64,000 nucleotides of DNA. It comes from Chitinophagales bacterium. GTDB lineage: Bacteria; Bacteroidota; Bacteroidia; Chitinophagales; UBA10324. Positions 1-9,646 of the stretch are shown in pieces; the stretch's first letter is position 1, and every line of letters begins with the position of its first letter. The position numbers and the translations under genes were made by a program. Below the pieces are notes generated by a model. It did not search any database. It saw only the letters and a list, made by a program, of their open reading frames with translations, and had not been told where the DNA came from. The stretch spans positions 1-64,000 of the forward strand of contig JANWXQ010000053.1 of assembly GCA_025057275.1 (NCBI GenBank), in the 5' to 3' direction.

Positions 1-1
1 C

Positions 2-400
2 TTCGGTGACGGAACCAGTTCCAACCTGCTGGCTCCCGCCCATACCTATTCCTCGCTGGGCACCTATACGGTTTGTCTTATTGTATTTGATTATACCTGC
101 GACATGAGCGATACCCTTTGCCAAACGATATTGCTTACAGGAATAGAGAACATGGATTCCTCACCCTGGCAGGTGTGGCCCAATCCGGCCCGTGACCGGT
201 TGCTTGTTGCCGGCCCGTTGCCCGTACAGGAAATTGTTGTCCTGAACGGTTTGGGACAGTACATAACCCGGTATAGTCTGCCTGAAACACATGCCGGTAC
301 TTTCTCCTTACCATTGCCCGCATTACCTGCCGGAGCATACGTGCTGCGTATGCAAGGCAACGGATTTTTGACGCATAAATCGTTTCTTGTTCAACCTTAA
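2..400 (+). CDS. C-terminal fragment of a PKD-domain secreted protein with T9SS-type C-terminal sorting domain (5' end outside window)
   Basis: Frame open from base 2: FGDGTSSNLLAPAHTYSSLGTYTVCLIVFD (PKD), then VWPNPARDRLLVAGPLPVQEIVVLNGLGQ...LPAGAYVLRMQGNGFLTHKSFLVQP (T9SS type A-like tail). Confidence 0.85.
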   Translation, partial: FGDGTSSNLLAPAHTYSSLGTYTVCLIVFDYTCDMSDTLCQTILLTGIENMDSSPWQVWPNPARDRLLVAGPLPVQEIVVLNGLGQYITRYSLPETHAGTFSLPLPALPAGAYVLRMQGNGFLTHKSFLVQP

Positions 401-415
401 ATACGAAAAACCGAC

Positions 416-2830
416 ATGAATTTGACTGCTGTGTTTCGCTTCATTGTACCGGGAATGCTTTTTCTGGTTGCCGCTTTACCCGTCCGGGCGGCCATTTTTT
501 ATGTTACAACCAATGCTGCCAGTGGCACCGGTTCGCTGCGCGCAGCCATCAATGATGCCAATGCCAGCCCCGGAAGTGATACCATCTATTTCAACATTCC
601 CGGCTCCGATGTGCCCTCGCGTACCATTACCCTGAACACCCTTCTGCCCGACATCAGCGATATGGTGCTCATTGATGCCACCACGCAGCCGAATGGTAAA
701 GTAATGGGCAATACGTCAACAAAAATTCAGATTACCACAACTGCCGGCTTAGCGCATTGCTTTAATGTGCTGGCAGATAGTTCCAAGATATTTGGCTTTT
801 TTATTAATAATTTTCAGATTGGCATCAAGGTAGCTGCACGTTATGTGCAAATTGGTGCCTTCAACAAAGGAAATGTCCTCTTCAAAAACACCACAGCGCA
901 GTGCCTGGTACAAAACACCGATCACGCAGCCATTATCGCCAACTACATCGGTCTGGATACTTCACAGAATGCGCAGAGCAACTCCCAGGCCGATGGCCTT
1001 CAGGTAGTCAACTCCTATGCCGTAGTGATTGGAGGAAAAAGCTTTTTAACCAGCAACACCATCTCCGGTAACAACAAGGGTGTACATCTGGTAGATGCCA
1101 GCTACTGCGATTTCAATATGAATTACATCGGCACCACCCCTGGTGGCACCTCAGCCCGGCCCAACAAATACGGCATTTACGGGACCAACATTAACAACAA
1201 TATGGAAATCGGTGGCGACAGCACTTACGAACGCAATGTGATTTCAGCTAATCTGGAAGAAGGTATCTACGGAACGTTTACTTATTCTACCATTCAGGGC
1301 AATGCCATAGGGACGGATACTTCCGGAACCCTTGTGCTGGGTAATGGCGGCCGGGGCATCTACCTCACTGCGGGTTCCGTGTATAATCTCATTGGTGGTA
1401 CCGGCCAGTACGAAGGCAACATGATTGCCTACAACGGAAAAGCAGCAATAGGTTTTCAGAATGCCACCTGTTCCTACAATTCCGTTCGCCTCAACAAGGT
1501 GTTTTGCAATTCGCAAACAACAGGAAACGGCGGTTTTGATTTCAAGAACGGAAACGAAGATTTGATTCCACCCTCCCTGACCATAGTCAATGCCAATGGA
1601 GCCACAGGCACTACCTATCCCAACGCCATAGTGGATCTGTTTGCCGATGACGGCTGCGCCTTTTGTGAAGGCCGGCAACCCATAGCCAGTGTTACAGCCA
1701 ACAGCAGCGGAGTGTTTTCGTACTCCGGTTCGCTGTCCGGTTTTATCACCGCCACCGTCACTGTAGCCAGCGGCAGCACCTCGCGCTTTGCTACCTGCAC
1801 AGAAGCCACAAGCACCACCTGCCTGATTGGCGATTTTATCCTCGGCCAGGCTGCTGCATGCGCCGGTTCTCCTACCCAGTTACTGGATGCCAGCCTGACG
1901 GCCCCGGGAACCACCATCACTTCCTGGCAGTGGAATTTTGGCGACGGCAATGTGTCCAGCCTGCAAAATCCGGTGCATACCTATGCCTCAACCGGAGTTT
2001 ATACGATTACCCTTACGGTGGTTAATTCCAGCAACTGCACCTCTACCATTTCCAAATCCGTAAACGTTGGAGTCGGCCCTCAGGCTGCGTTTATCGCACC
2101 GCAGATCATCTGCTCCGGAACCGCTGCTTCCTTCACAGATGCGTCTGTTCCCGGTACAGGTACAACCCTTACCGGATGGTGGTGGGATTTTGGCGATGGA
2201 CAAACCAGCACGAGCCAAAACCCGGTTACCGTTTTTGCTGCTTCAGGACTATACACGGTTTCCCTGACAGTAACAGCCAGCAATGGCTGCACCAGCACCT
2301 TCCAGCAAATCATTCAGGTGGTTGCCGGGCCGCAGGCTTCCTTTACTTTTCAGCAAGCCGGCCTGCAGGTTACCTTTACCAATACCAGCAGCAGTGTAGG
2401 TGCGCCTCAATATTCCTGGGATTTTGGCGATGGGAATGTCAGTACCGATGCCAACCCTACGCACACGTATGCCTGGTACGGCATTTACAACGTTTGCCTA
2501 ACGCTGTATGATCCCGTTTGCAACGGCTCTGTAATAACCTGCGAAGTGGTAGACCTGCCGGTTTCGGCAGTGCAGCCTGCCACTGAAAACCTGTTGCTTG
2601 CTCCCAACCCTACTTCCGGGCTTTTGAAAATCCGGATGGTTGAAGGAATTAGGAAAATAAATGAAGTGTTAATTACAGATTCCCGAAACAGGAGAATTTG
2701 TTCTTTTGAAACTGATGCGACTGCGCAGGAATTCTGGCTGGACCTTTCTCATCTACCCGCTGGTATGTACTTCGTTCATCTGCTACCCGAAGGCAATCCT
2801 CCGGTCGTCAGACGATTGGTCAAGCAGTAA
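416..2830 (+). CDS. Secreted right-handed beta-helix-like protein with three PKD repeats and T9SS C-terminal sorting domain
   Basis: Signal peptide; FYVTTNAASGTGSLRAAINDANASPGSDTIYFNIPG N-terminus; three WxxxFGDGxxSxxxNPxxxxxxxGxYxxxLT repeats; APNPTSGLLKIRM...LPAGMYFVHLLPEG...RRLVKQ tail. Confidence 0.85.
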   Translation: MNLTAVFRFIVPGMLFLVAALPVRAAIFYVTTNAASGTGSLRAAINDANASPGSDTIYFNIPGSDVPSRTITLNTLLPDISDMVLIDATTQPNGKVMGNTSTKIQITTTAGLAHCFNVLADSSKIFGFFINNFQIGIKVAARYVQIGAFNKGNVLFKNTTAQCLVQNTDHAAIIANYIGLDTSQNAQSNSQADGLQVVNSYAVVIGGKSFLTSNTISGNNKGVHLVDASYCDFNMNYIGTTPGGTSARPNKYGIYGTNINNNMEIGGDSTYERNVISANLEEGIYGTFTYSTIQGNAIGTDTSGTLVLGNGGRGIYLTAGSVYNLIGGTGQYEGNMIAYNGKAAIGFQNATCSYNSVRLNKVFCNSQTTGNGGFDFKNGNEDLIPPSLTIVNANGATGTTYPNAIVDLFADDGCAFCEGRQPIASVTANSSGVFSYSGSLSGFITATVTVASGSTSRFATCTEATSTTCLIGDFILGQAAACAGSPTQLLDASLTAPGTTITSWQWNFGDGNVSSLQNPVHTYASTGVYTITLTVVNSSNCTSTISKSVNVGVGPQAAFIAPQIICSGTAASFTDASVPGTGTTLTGWWWDFGDGQTSTSQNPVTVFAASGLYTVSLTVTASNGCTSTFQQIIQVVAGPQASFTFQQAGLQVTFTNTSSSVGAPQYSWDFGDGNVSTDANPTHTYAWYGIYNVCLTLYDPVCNGSVITCEVVDLPVSAVQPATENLLLAPNPTSGLLKIRMVEGIRKINEVLITDSRNRRICSFETDATAQEFWLDLSHLPAGMYFVHLLPEGNPPVVRRLVKQ

Positions 2831-2899
2831 AGCGGTTTATTGCCCCACGTGCTGGTTGCACGGCGGGGTCTGTTCCGGTAACAAGCAAACGTTTCCGGC

Positions 2900-4216
2900 A
2901 TGAAACGATCACCGCTGCGTCTGATTCTGTTGCTGGGGATGTTATCCATCACCGGCGCATTGATCACCCAGATTTACTGGCTACGCAAAGCACTTCAGGT
3001 CAAGGAATCCAATTTTGACCAGGCAGTTATGTTGTCGCTCCGGCGCGCCGCCGAGCGGCTGGATGCCAGCACCGGTTATACCATGCTCACTATTGACGTG
3101 GTAAAAAAAATCAGCCAGCGCCGCTTCGTCATTGAACTGAGCAACCGCGTGGATTGCAACCTGCTGGATTTTTACCTGCGCACCGAACTGGCTTATCCGG
3201 GGCTGAACATGGATTTTGAATATTCCATCATCGATCTATCTACCAACCAGGTGGTCTTCACCCAAAAAGTGGATATGGCGGAAGAAGACAAGCTGTATGC
3301 GGTTTCTACCACGCTGCCGGTGTTTGAAGAAAATGCATACAATGTAGAGGTCTTTTTTCCCCATCGGGCCGAATTCATAGGCACCAAGATGACCATCTGG
3401 ATTTTTTCCTCTGCCGTGCTGATCATTGCCGTGCTGTTTTTTGCCTATACCATATACATCATTCACAAACAGCTGCGGCTGTTGCAGTTGCAGAAGGACT
3501 ACCTGAGCACCGTTGCCCATCAATTCAAAACCCCTTTAAGCACCATCAGCCTGGCCGCACAAACCCTGAAACAGGACGACTTCAGCACCGATGCCGACCG
3601 ACTCCGCATGTATGCCCAGGTAATTGATGAAGAAAGTCATTACATGCGCAACCAGGTGGATCAGTTGCTTCACTTGGCCAGTCTCGAGCAGGATAAAATT
3701 TCCCTGAAGCCCGAACCGGTCCATGTGCACCAGCTCATAGAGGAACTGGTCAATCGTTTTTCCATGCGGTTGCAGATGACCGGCGGAACCATCCGCAGCA
3801 AGTTGCATGCCAGTGATCCAATAGCCGTAGTGGATAAAACCCAATTAACCCATGCACTCTGGAACCTGATCGACAACGCCATCAAATATTCCGAAGAGCA
3901 GCCGGATGTAACCGTTTCCACCCGCAGTGAGAACGGTCAATTGTACATTTCCGTTGCCGACAAAGGCATTGGTATTCGCAAAGAACACCTGAAGCAGATT
4001 TTTGACAAGTTCTATCGAGTACCTACCGGCAACGTTCATAACGTCAAAGGCTTTGGCATCGGATTGCACCACCTCAAGCTGATCGCCAACGCCCATCAAT
4101 GGAAAATTGCTGTACAGAGCGAGCCCCAGCGGGGCAGCACGTTTACCCTGATCATTCCGCACAACCAACCCGAACTCCAACATGCAGAAATCAGCAGCCC
4201 GTATCCTGTTAGTTGA
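2900..4216 (+). CDS. Sensor histidine kinase (two TM segments, HisKA + HATPase)
   Basis: VAHQFKTPLSTISLAAQTL H-box; NLIDNAIKYSEEQPDVTV N-box; VADKGIGIRKEHLKQIFDKFYRV; GFGIGLHHLKLIANAH; RprX-like architecture. Confidence 0.92.
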   Translation: MKRSPLRLILLLGMLSITGALITQIYWLRKALQVKESNFDQAVMLSLRRAAERLDASTGYTMLTIDVVKKISQRRFVIELSNRVDCNLLDFYLRTELAYPGLNMDFEYSIIDLSTNQVVFTQKVDMAEEDKLYAVSTTLPVFEENAYNVEVFFPHRAEFIGTKMTIWIFSSAVLIIAVLFFAYTIYIIHKQLRLLQLQKDYLSTVAHQFKTPLSTISLAAQTLKQDDFSTDADRLRMYAQVIDEESHYMRNQVDQLLHLASLEQDKISLKPEPVHVHQLIEELVNRFSMRLQMTGGTIRSKLHASDPIAVVDKTQLTHALWNLIDNAIKYSEEQPDVTVSTRSENGQLYISVADKGIGIRKEHLKQIFDKFYRVPTGNVHNVKGFGIGLHHLKLIANAHQWKIAVQSEPQRGSTFTLIIPHNQPELQHAEISSPYPVS

Positions 4217-4883
4217 GGACGATGCCAATCTGAGTTTGGTTATGAAGGACAACCTGCAGAAGCGGGGATACCAGATTATTCATGCCCGAGACGGCCGCGA
4301 GGCAATGGAAAAAATACGCACTGAAACTTTTGACCTCATCCTGCTCGACGTTATGCTGCCCCATGTGGACGGCCTCACCATAGCCGAGCGCGTGCGCGAA
4401 CAGAACAAAATGGTACCCATCGTCTTTGTCAGTGCCAAATCCATGACGGAAGATAAGCTGGCCGGCTTTCGTGTAGGGGCCGACGATTACGTCACCAAGC
4501 CCTTTCACATGGATGAACTGGATTTTAAGATCAAGGTATTCCTCCGCCGCAGTGCCGCTGCCCCGCATATGGATCCCCAAAAAAGCACCTTCCGCATTGG
4601 TCGCTACCTGTTTGACTTTCCCAATCTGACCCTGACTCTGGACGATCAGGAAGAAAACCTGACCATGCGCGAGGGCGAAGTGCTGCTTCTTCTATGCCAG
4701 AAACTCAACGAAATCGTTCCCCGCAATGTGCTGCTGAATCAGATCTGGGGCAGCGACGACTATTTTTTGGGGCGCAGCCTGGATGTTTTCATTTCCCGTC
4801 TTCGCAAATACCTGAAAGATGACCCCGACGTGCAAATCGTCAACATTCATGGCGTCGGTTTTAAGCTGAAGGTAAAAAGCTGA
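4182..4883 (+). CDS. OmpR-family response regulator (REC + winged helix)
   Basis: ILLVEDDANLSLVMKDNL, LILLDVMLPHVDG, GADDYVTKPF, C-terminal DNA-binding domain; overlaps the kinase by 35 bp. Confidence 0.93.
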   Translation: MQKSAARILLVEDDANLSLVMKDNLQKRGYQIIHARDGREAMEKIRTETFDLILLDVMLPHVDGLTIAERVREQNKMVPIVFVSAKSMTEDKLAGFRVGADDYVTKPFHMDELDFKIKVFLRRSAAAPHMDPQKSTFRIGRYLFDFPNLTLTLDDQEENLTMREGEVLLLLCQKLNEIVPRNVLLNQIWGSDDYFLGRSLDVFISRLRKYLKDDPDVQIVNIHGVGFKLKVKS

Positions 4884-4926
4884 CGCGATCAGCTGCCCGC
4901 AGTATCCGGCCCTGCAGCAATCGACT

Positions 4927-5514
4927 TCAGGGCATCCATTGAAATGATTCCACCAGCTTCATCAGGTCAGGACGAAGAAACTGCAGTACCGGAGCAATGG
5001 AATCGGCATTAGGGATGTTATAGAAATAGAGCGCACCGCGCAAAAAATGGCGGTTGCTGTCGGTAAGAAAAAACTGTACCGCCGAAGCCGCATTGCCTCC
5101 TACATCATACCAAATACCGCCTACGCCATGTGCATTACGGATGTACGATTCTTCTATGTATTCTGCTTTGATGACATGCTTGTAGGTTAGCCGATGTGCA
5201 TCCAACATCAGGCGGTCCAGATCGGCAGGTCCCTTCATCACCTTGTAGCTCAGATGCAGATTGCCATTCAGAGCGGGAAAGGTCAGGTTCAGCCAGCAGG
5301 GATTGTCGGGTACGGTATCCAGAAACACTTCATCCCGGTTGATCACTCCGTAAGCCGGATAGGTGAATGTAAACGGACAGAGCGAATCGCGATACTCAGC
5401 ATAAGAGCGTTCGGGAAAGGTAATTTTAAAATAGCCCCGCGGCTTGGGTGAATAGGCCTGCCGGCAGGCAGGCAGCAGCACCAGGGCGCTAAGAAGCAGC
5501 AACAGGCCTTTCAT
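4927..5514 (-). CDS. gldD: Gliding motility lipoprotein GldD
   Basis: MKGLLLLLSALVLLPACRQAYSPKPRGYFKITFPERSY lipobox plus PKPRGYxxIxxP motif; directly downstream of gldE; start moved from 5628 to the lipoprotein Met. Confidence 0.85.
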   Translation of the reverse strand: MKGLLLLLSALVLLPACRQAYSPKPRGYFKITFPERSYAEYRDSLCPFTFTYPAYGVINRDEVFLDTVPDNPCWLNLTFPALNGNLHLSYKVMKGPADLDRLMLDAHRLTYKHVIKAEYIEESYIRNAHGVGGIWYDVGGNAASAVQFFLTDSNRHFLRGALYFYNIPNADSIAPVLQFLRPDLMKLVESFQWMP

Positions 5515-6814
5515 CCACTTGAGTGCGGGTAACCTTGACGCGTTGAATCCGGTATTGCTCCATGGAAAGAACGGTAAAAACCAGATCGCGGTATACAATA
5601 ACATCGTTTTCAGCAGGAATGGAGCCATTCAGTTCCAGCAACATGCCGCCCAGCGAATCGGAGTTGCTGATCACTTCGCTGAAATAATCGTGGGGCAGGT
5701 GCATGACGCGGCAAAAGTCGGTGATCAGGGTCTTGCCTTCAAATTCGTAATTCAGATTGTCCAGTTGCACATAATCCACTTCCATCTGCTCATCGGTTTC
5801 GTCACGAATCTCGCCGATGATTTCCTCCAGAATATCCTCCAGCGTAATGAGCCCGCTGGTGCGGCCGTATTCATCCACTACAATCGCCATGTGAATGTGT
5901 TGCTGCTGCAGTTCGCGAAGCAATTCGGAAATGCGCTTACTCTCCGGCACAAAATAGGCCGGCCGCAACAGCGATTGCCAGGGCCGTTGTTCCGCTGGTT
6001 CCCATAGCGCAAGCAAATCCTTGGTGTATAATATCCCGCTGACGCTTCCGTTGGGTCCGCCGCGAAACACCGGCAGGCGGGAAAAATTGCTCTCGCGTAC
6101 GGTGCGGATCACCTGCTCGGTGGTATAGCTTTCATCCACCCAAACCACATCCAGCATGGGGGTCATGATCTGACGCACCAGCACCGACCGGAACTTAATC
6201 AGGCCGGTGAGCAGGGGCAAATCACGTTCGTCGCTGGTTGACTCAGCCATCTGTTCCTCCGGCTTTTCCATGACTTCTTCCTCCCAGTTATCGCTGCGTG
6301 CAAACCGCCGCTCGATGAGTTGCGACGATTCAATGATCAACTGGGTGAATGGATACAGAATGCGGCTCAGGCCGTAAAGCGGAGCGCCCAGCCAGCGCAC
6401 CCACAACAGCGTGTTGCGTCCGGCAAAATAGCGGGGAACGACTTCTTCAAACAATAGCAGCAAAATGATTAATGCCACAATTTCCAGCACGTACCAAAGG
6501 GGAGCTGCAGGCCTTCCGTCAAATAGGTGCATGCCGATCCGGAAAGCCAGAAACAGAATGGTTACGTTGATGATCATTTGCAGGGTCTTAACCAGAACGA
6601 GCAAATGGCGCGGTCTGGCGATCAGGCGACGGATGTATTGAAAGGCGCGTGGATGATTGGTTTCCAGCCGGCTCAGGTCACCCGATGTAACGGCAAACAA
6701 TGCCTGCTCGCCGCCTGATATCAGAAAGCCAAGAACAATCAGTACGGCAATTGCCGCAAAGCAAAACCACACGCCGATAGGAAAAGCAACCCCCAGCGGA
6801 ATTGCCAGAAGCAT
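5489..6814 (-). CDS. gldE: Gliding motility-associated GldE (CNNM/CorC-like, CBS pair)
   Basis: TM N-terminus, RQIMTPMLDVVWVDES, CBS domains, VVDEYGRTSGLITLEDILEEIIGEIRDETD, CorC_HlyC tail. Confidence 0.85.
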   Translation of the reverse strand: MLLAIPLGVAFPIGVWFCFAAIAVLIVLGFLISGGEQALFAVTSGDLSRLETNHPRAFQYIRRLIARPRHLLVLVKTLQMIINVTILFLAFRIGMHLFDGRPAAPLWYVLEIVALIILLLLFEEVVPRYFAGRNTLLWVRWLGAPLYGLSRILYPFTQLIIESSQLIERRFARSDNWEEEVMEKPEEQMAESTSDERDLPLLTGLIKFRSVLVRQIMTPMLDVVWVDESYTTEQVIRTVRESNFSRLPVFRGGPNGSVSGILYTKDLLALWEPAEQRPWQSLLRPAYFVPESKRISELLRELQQQHIHMAIVVDEYGRTSGLITLEDILEEIIGEIRDETDEQMEVDYVQLDNLNYEFEGKTLITDFCRVMHLPHDYFSEVISNSDSLGGMLLELNGSIPAENDVIVYRDLVFTVLSMEQYRIQRVKVTRTQVDERPVAAS

Positions 6815-6926
6815 AAACGCCCTACTGCCGTCTTCCGTAGAACTGCTTTTGCTGCAAAGGTATATGCAGACAACTACCCTTTACCCTTCAGCAAAAGGGG
6901 CCGATCAGCGCGGTGTCTGGCAGCAA

Positions 6927-7322
6927 TCAAAAGGGCAGATCATCGGTGATTTCGGCATCCGGCGCCGGCTCCGATGGTCCGGCAGCAGTTCCGCCGTTAG
7001 GCCGACGATCCAGCATCATCAGGCTGTTGGCCATGATTTCATGCACCCGCTGCTGTTGATTGTTCTTGTCGGTGTATTCGCGCGTGCGAATACGTCCTTC
7101 CACCAAAACGGCGCTGCCCTTGCGCAGAAACTTTTCTGCAATCTCGGCCAGCCGGTTCCACAACACAACGGTATGCCACTCGGTGTGCTCGCTGTTCTTA
7201 CCGTCCCGCGTGCGGAAATATTCTGTTGTGGCCAGCCGAAGATTGGCCACCTTAGAACCATTTTCCAACGAACGCACATCGGGATCTGTTCCCAGATTAC
7301 CGATAAGGATAACTTTGTTCAT
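6927..7322 (-). CDS. ssb: Single-stranded DNA-binding protein
   Basis: MNKVILIGNLGTDPDVRSLENGSKVANLRLATTEYF...WHTVVLWNRLAEIAEKFLRKGSAVLVEGRI; C-terminal DDLPF; start trimmed to the SSB Met. Confidence 0.95.
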   Translation of the reverse strand: MNKVILIGNLGTDPDVRSLENGSKVANLRLATTEYFRTRDGKNSEHTEWHTVVLWNRLAEIAEKFLRKGSAVLVEGRIRTREYTDKNNQQQRVHEIMANSLMMLDRRPNGGTAAGPSEPAPDAEITDDLPF

Positions 7323-7348
7323 ACCTCTCATAGCTGTAAATTTTAGGT

Positions 7349-8440
7349 CTAAGATAATTGTTTTTGCAGGTATTTTCTGATGACCTGAGGAAAAGCGAAT
7401 TGGTTCAGTTCGGCCCATGCTACCCGCCGCCAACCGGAAGGTGCATGCACTTGATGGCGGCAGATGCCCACGTGCACAAAGGTTACGTATAGCCACTGGT
7501 GAGTCAGCTTGTGCACGACGGGTTGAGAAAGCCGCATAGGGGAAGCAGGCGCCTTAATCCAACCTTCTGCAATCAGCCGCTGCTGCACAAGAGCTTCGTC
7601 AGGCACCCGATTCATTTCCAGCAAAGGAAACTCATACAAATGGCTATAGATGTCGTTCTGACCCCGTCTTGTAATGAAGGTATGCGCGTTCATCTCAAAA
7701 AGAACATAGGCAAAATGACGGACCCTGGGTGAGACTGCTTCTTTACGGACAGGGAACTGCTCCACTGCCTGATGCTGATGGGCATAACACTCATGGCGCC
7801 AGAAACAGGAACTACACAGAGGTTTGCGGGGCGTGCAGACCGTTGCACCCAAATCCATCATGGCTTGATTGAAGTCTGCGGGCCGTTGTGGGTCAATAAG
7901 CGCCTGAGCCAGTTGTTCAAAGGTTTTTTTTCCCTTAGCCGATTGCGGCACGTCACGGATGCCAAAAGCGCGTGCCAAAACGCGGCATACATTGCCGTCA
8001 ACGACAGCATACGGCTGTCCGAAAGCAAAGGAGACAATGGCTGCTGCGGTATAACGTCCTATGCCTTTGAGCCCCATCCATTCCTGATAGGTCTTGGGAA
8101 AACGGCCGCCAAGTTGGTCCACGATCTGACGGGCTGCAGCATGCAGATTTCTGGCTCTGCTGTAATAGCCCAGCCCCTGCCACAGGTGAAGCACTTCATC
8201 CAGCTCTGCCTGGGCAAGTTGTCTGACGTCAGGAAAACGCTTCAGGAACCGGTGGAAGTATGGCGCTCCCTGTTCCAGGCGGGTTTGCTGCAAGATCACT
8301 TCGCGCAGCCAGATGCGATAGGGATTTCGGGAAAAGCGCCACGGCAACTTTCTCCGGTTCTTTAGATGCCAGGCAAGCAATTTTTTTCGAAAAAGCTTCT
8401 GCTTATCGGCATTCATGCAAGCAAATGCTCTGGAATTCAA
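7349..8440 (-). CDS. mutY: A/G-specific adenine glycosylase
   Basis: RKLPWRFSRNPYRIWLREVILQQTRLEQG, LKGIGRYTAAAIVSFAFGQPYAVVDGNVCRVLAR, [4Fe-4S] Cys cluster CTPRKPLCSSCFWRHEC. Confidence 0.95.
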   Translation of the reverse strand: MNSRAFACMNADKQKLFRKKLLAWHLKNRRKLPWRFSRNPYRIWLREVILQQTRLEQGAPYFHRFLKRFPDVRQLAQAELDEVLHLWQGLGYYSRARNLHAAARQIVDQLGGRFPKTYQEWMGLKGIGRYTAAAIVSFAFGQPYAVVDGNVCRVLARAFGIRDVPQSAKGKKTFEQLAQALIDPQRPADFNQAMMDLGATVCTPRKPLCSSCFWRHECYAHQHQAVEQFPVRKEAVSPRVRHFAYVLFEMNAHTFITRRGQNDIYSHLYEFPLLEMNRVPDEALVQQRLIAEGWIKAPASPMRLSQPVVHKLTHQWLYVTFVHVGICRHQVHAPSGWRRVAWAELNQFAFPQVIRKYLQKQLS

Positions 8441-8505
8441 TCATTTCAAACAAATTTCGGAGCTTTGCGCAGCCATTTCCTCCTCCCCGCCCAGTTAGCT
8501 TCTCT

Positions 8506-8814
8506 ATGAGAAAGGCAGATTTGGTCAAACAGATTTCAGAGAAAACCGGCATCCCGCAAATCGATGTACTGATTACGCTGGAAGCTTTTCTCAAGGAAGT
8601 CAAAGAGTCGTTGCGGCAGGGAGAAAACGTTTACATCCGCGGCTTCGGCAGCTTTATGCTGAAAAAAAGAAGAAAAAAAATCGGCCGCATCATCCGCGAT
8701 AACAAGGCCATTGTGATTCCGGAACATTACATCCCTGCCTTTAAGCCGGCAGATGTGTTTAAAGATATGGTGCACGATGCCGTGCCCAAAAAGCAACGCA
8801 CCGATGGGGATTAG
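8506..8814 (+). CDS. HU/IHF family DNA-binding protein
   Basis: MRKADLVKQISEKTGIPQIDVLITLEAFLKEVKESLRQGENVYIRGFGSFMLKKRRKKIGRIIRDNKAIVIPEHYIPAFKP; start trimmed from 8260. Confidence 0.93.
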   Translation: MRKADLVKQISEKTGIPQIDVLITLEAFLKEVKESLRQGENVYIRGFGSFMLKKRRKKIGRIIRDNKAIVIPEHYIPAFKPADVFKDMVHDAVPKKQRTDGD

Positions 8815-9643
8815 GCAGATGCTTTTTTTGCTGGTATCCGCTCTGGCCGTCATGCTATTGTACTTCTTCGGCCAGACCAAACCGCCAGCCAAAGAGCCCT
8901 CGGCAGCAGCAATAGCCCCGGCAGAACGCAAGTCGGTTGATGCTTCATTGCTCATCGAGCAGGTGCGCCGCCAGCTGCCCGAAGGAGCTCTCGCCGACAT
9001 CAACAACAAGGAAATGGCCATCCGGCGCACTGCCGACCCTGAACAACAGGCTGCTCTACTGGCCCGCCTGGCGGAAAGCTGGCAGCAACTGGGCCATCCG
9101 GTGATGGCTGCCCACTACTACCACGAAGCCTACCAGCATCAGAAAAAAGAAGAGTGGCTCCGGCAGGCTGCCGAACTGTTTTTTCTGGGCTTTTCGTTTT
9201 CTTCCGATAGCCTCACGCGCCTTTACGGCGCTCAGCAGGCCGCTGCATTGTACAGCAGTTTGTTTGAACAGGATACCACGCAGCTGGAATTCCGCATTCG
9301 TCAGGCCGTCAGCTTAATTGATGGAATGAATGACGTGATGGAGGGGGTCATGCTGTTGCGTCAGGTAGAGCAGCAAGACCCGGACAACGAACAGGCCAAC
9401 GTAATTTTGGGACGCTTGGGCATCGTATCCGGCCAGTTTGATAAGGCAATAGCTCGTTTAGAAAAAGTTACGCGCAACAACCCCCGTAACGCCGAAGCTT
9501 TTTATCACCTGGCCAATGCCTATCAGGCCATCGGTCGAACCGATGACGCCGTAGCCGCTTACGAAACGGTTCGTCAACTGATCGATGACCCCGAATTTGA
9601 TGCCCATTTGGGCCAAGTAATTGACCAAATCAAAAAAAAGTAA
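8804..9643 (+). CDS. Membrane-anchored TPR protein
   Basis: N-terminal TM (MLFLLVSALAVMLLYFFG); TPR-like ANVILGRLGIVSGQFDKAIARLEKVTRNNPRNAEAFYHLANAYQAIGRTDDAVAAYE; start at 8804 or 8819 uncertain. Confidence 0.8.
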   Translation: MGIRQMLFLLVSALAVMLLYFFGQTKPPAKEPSAAAIAPAERKSVDASLLIEQVRRQLPEGALADINNKEMAIRRTADPEQQAALLARLAESWQQLGHPVMAAHYYHEAYQHQKKEEWLRQAAELFFLGFSFSSDSLTRLYGAQQAAALYSSLFEQDTTQLEFRIRQAVSLIDGMNDVMEGVMLLRQVEQQDPDNEQANVILGRLGIVSGQFDKAIARLEKVTRNNPRNAEAFYHLANAYQAIGRTDDAVAAYETVRQLIDDPEFDAHLGQVIDQIKKK

Positions 9644-9646
9644 TAA

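Noticed and set aside
1921-2500. Repeat DNA at the PKD domains
   Set aside because: Protein-level PKD repeats explain the periodicity; nucleotide identity is too low for a separate repeat element.
4871-4896. AGCTGA-CGCGA-TCAGCT inverted repeat after the response regulator
   Set aside because: Short stem including the stop codon and no T-run; could be chance.
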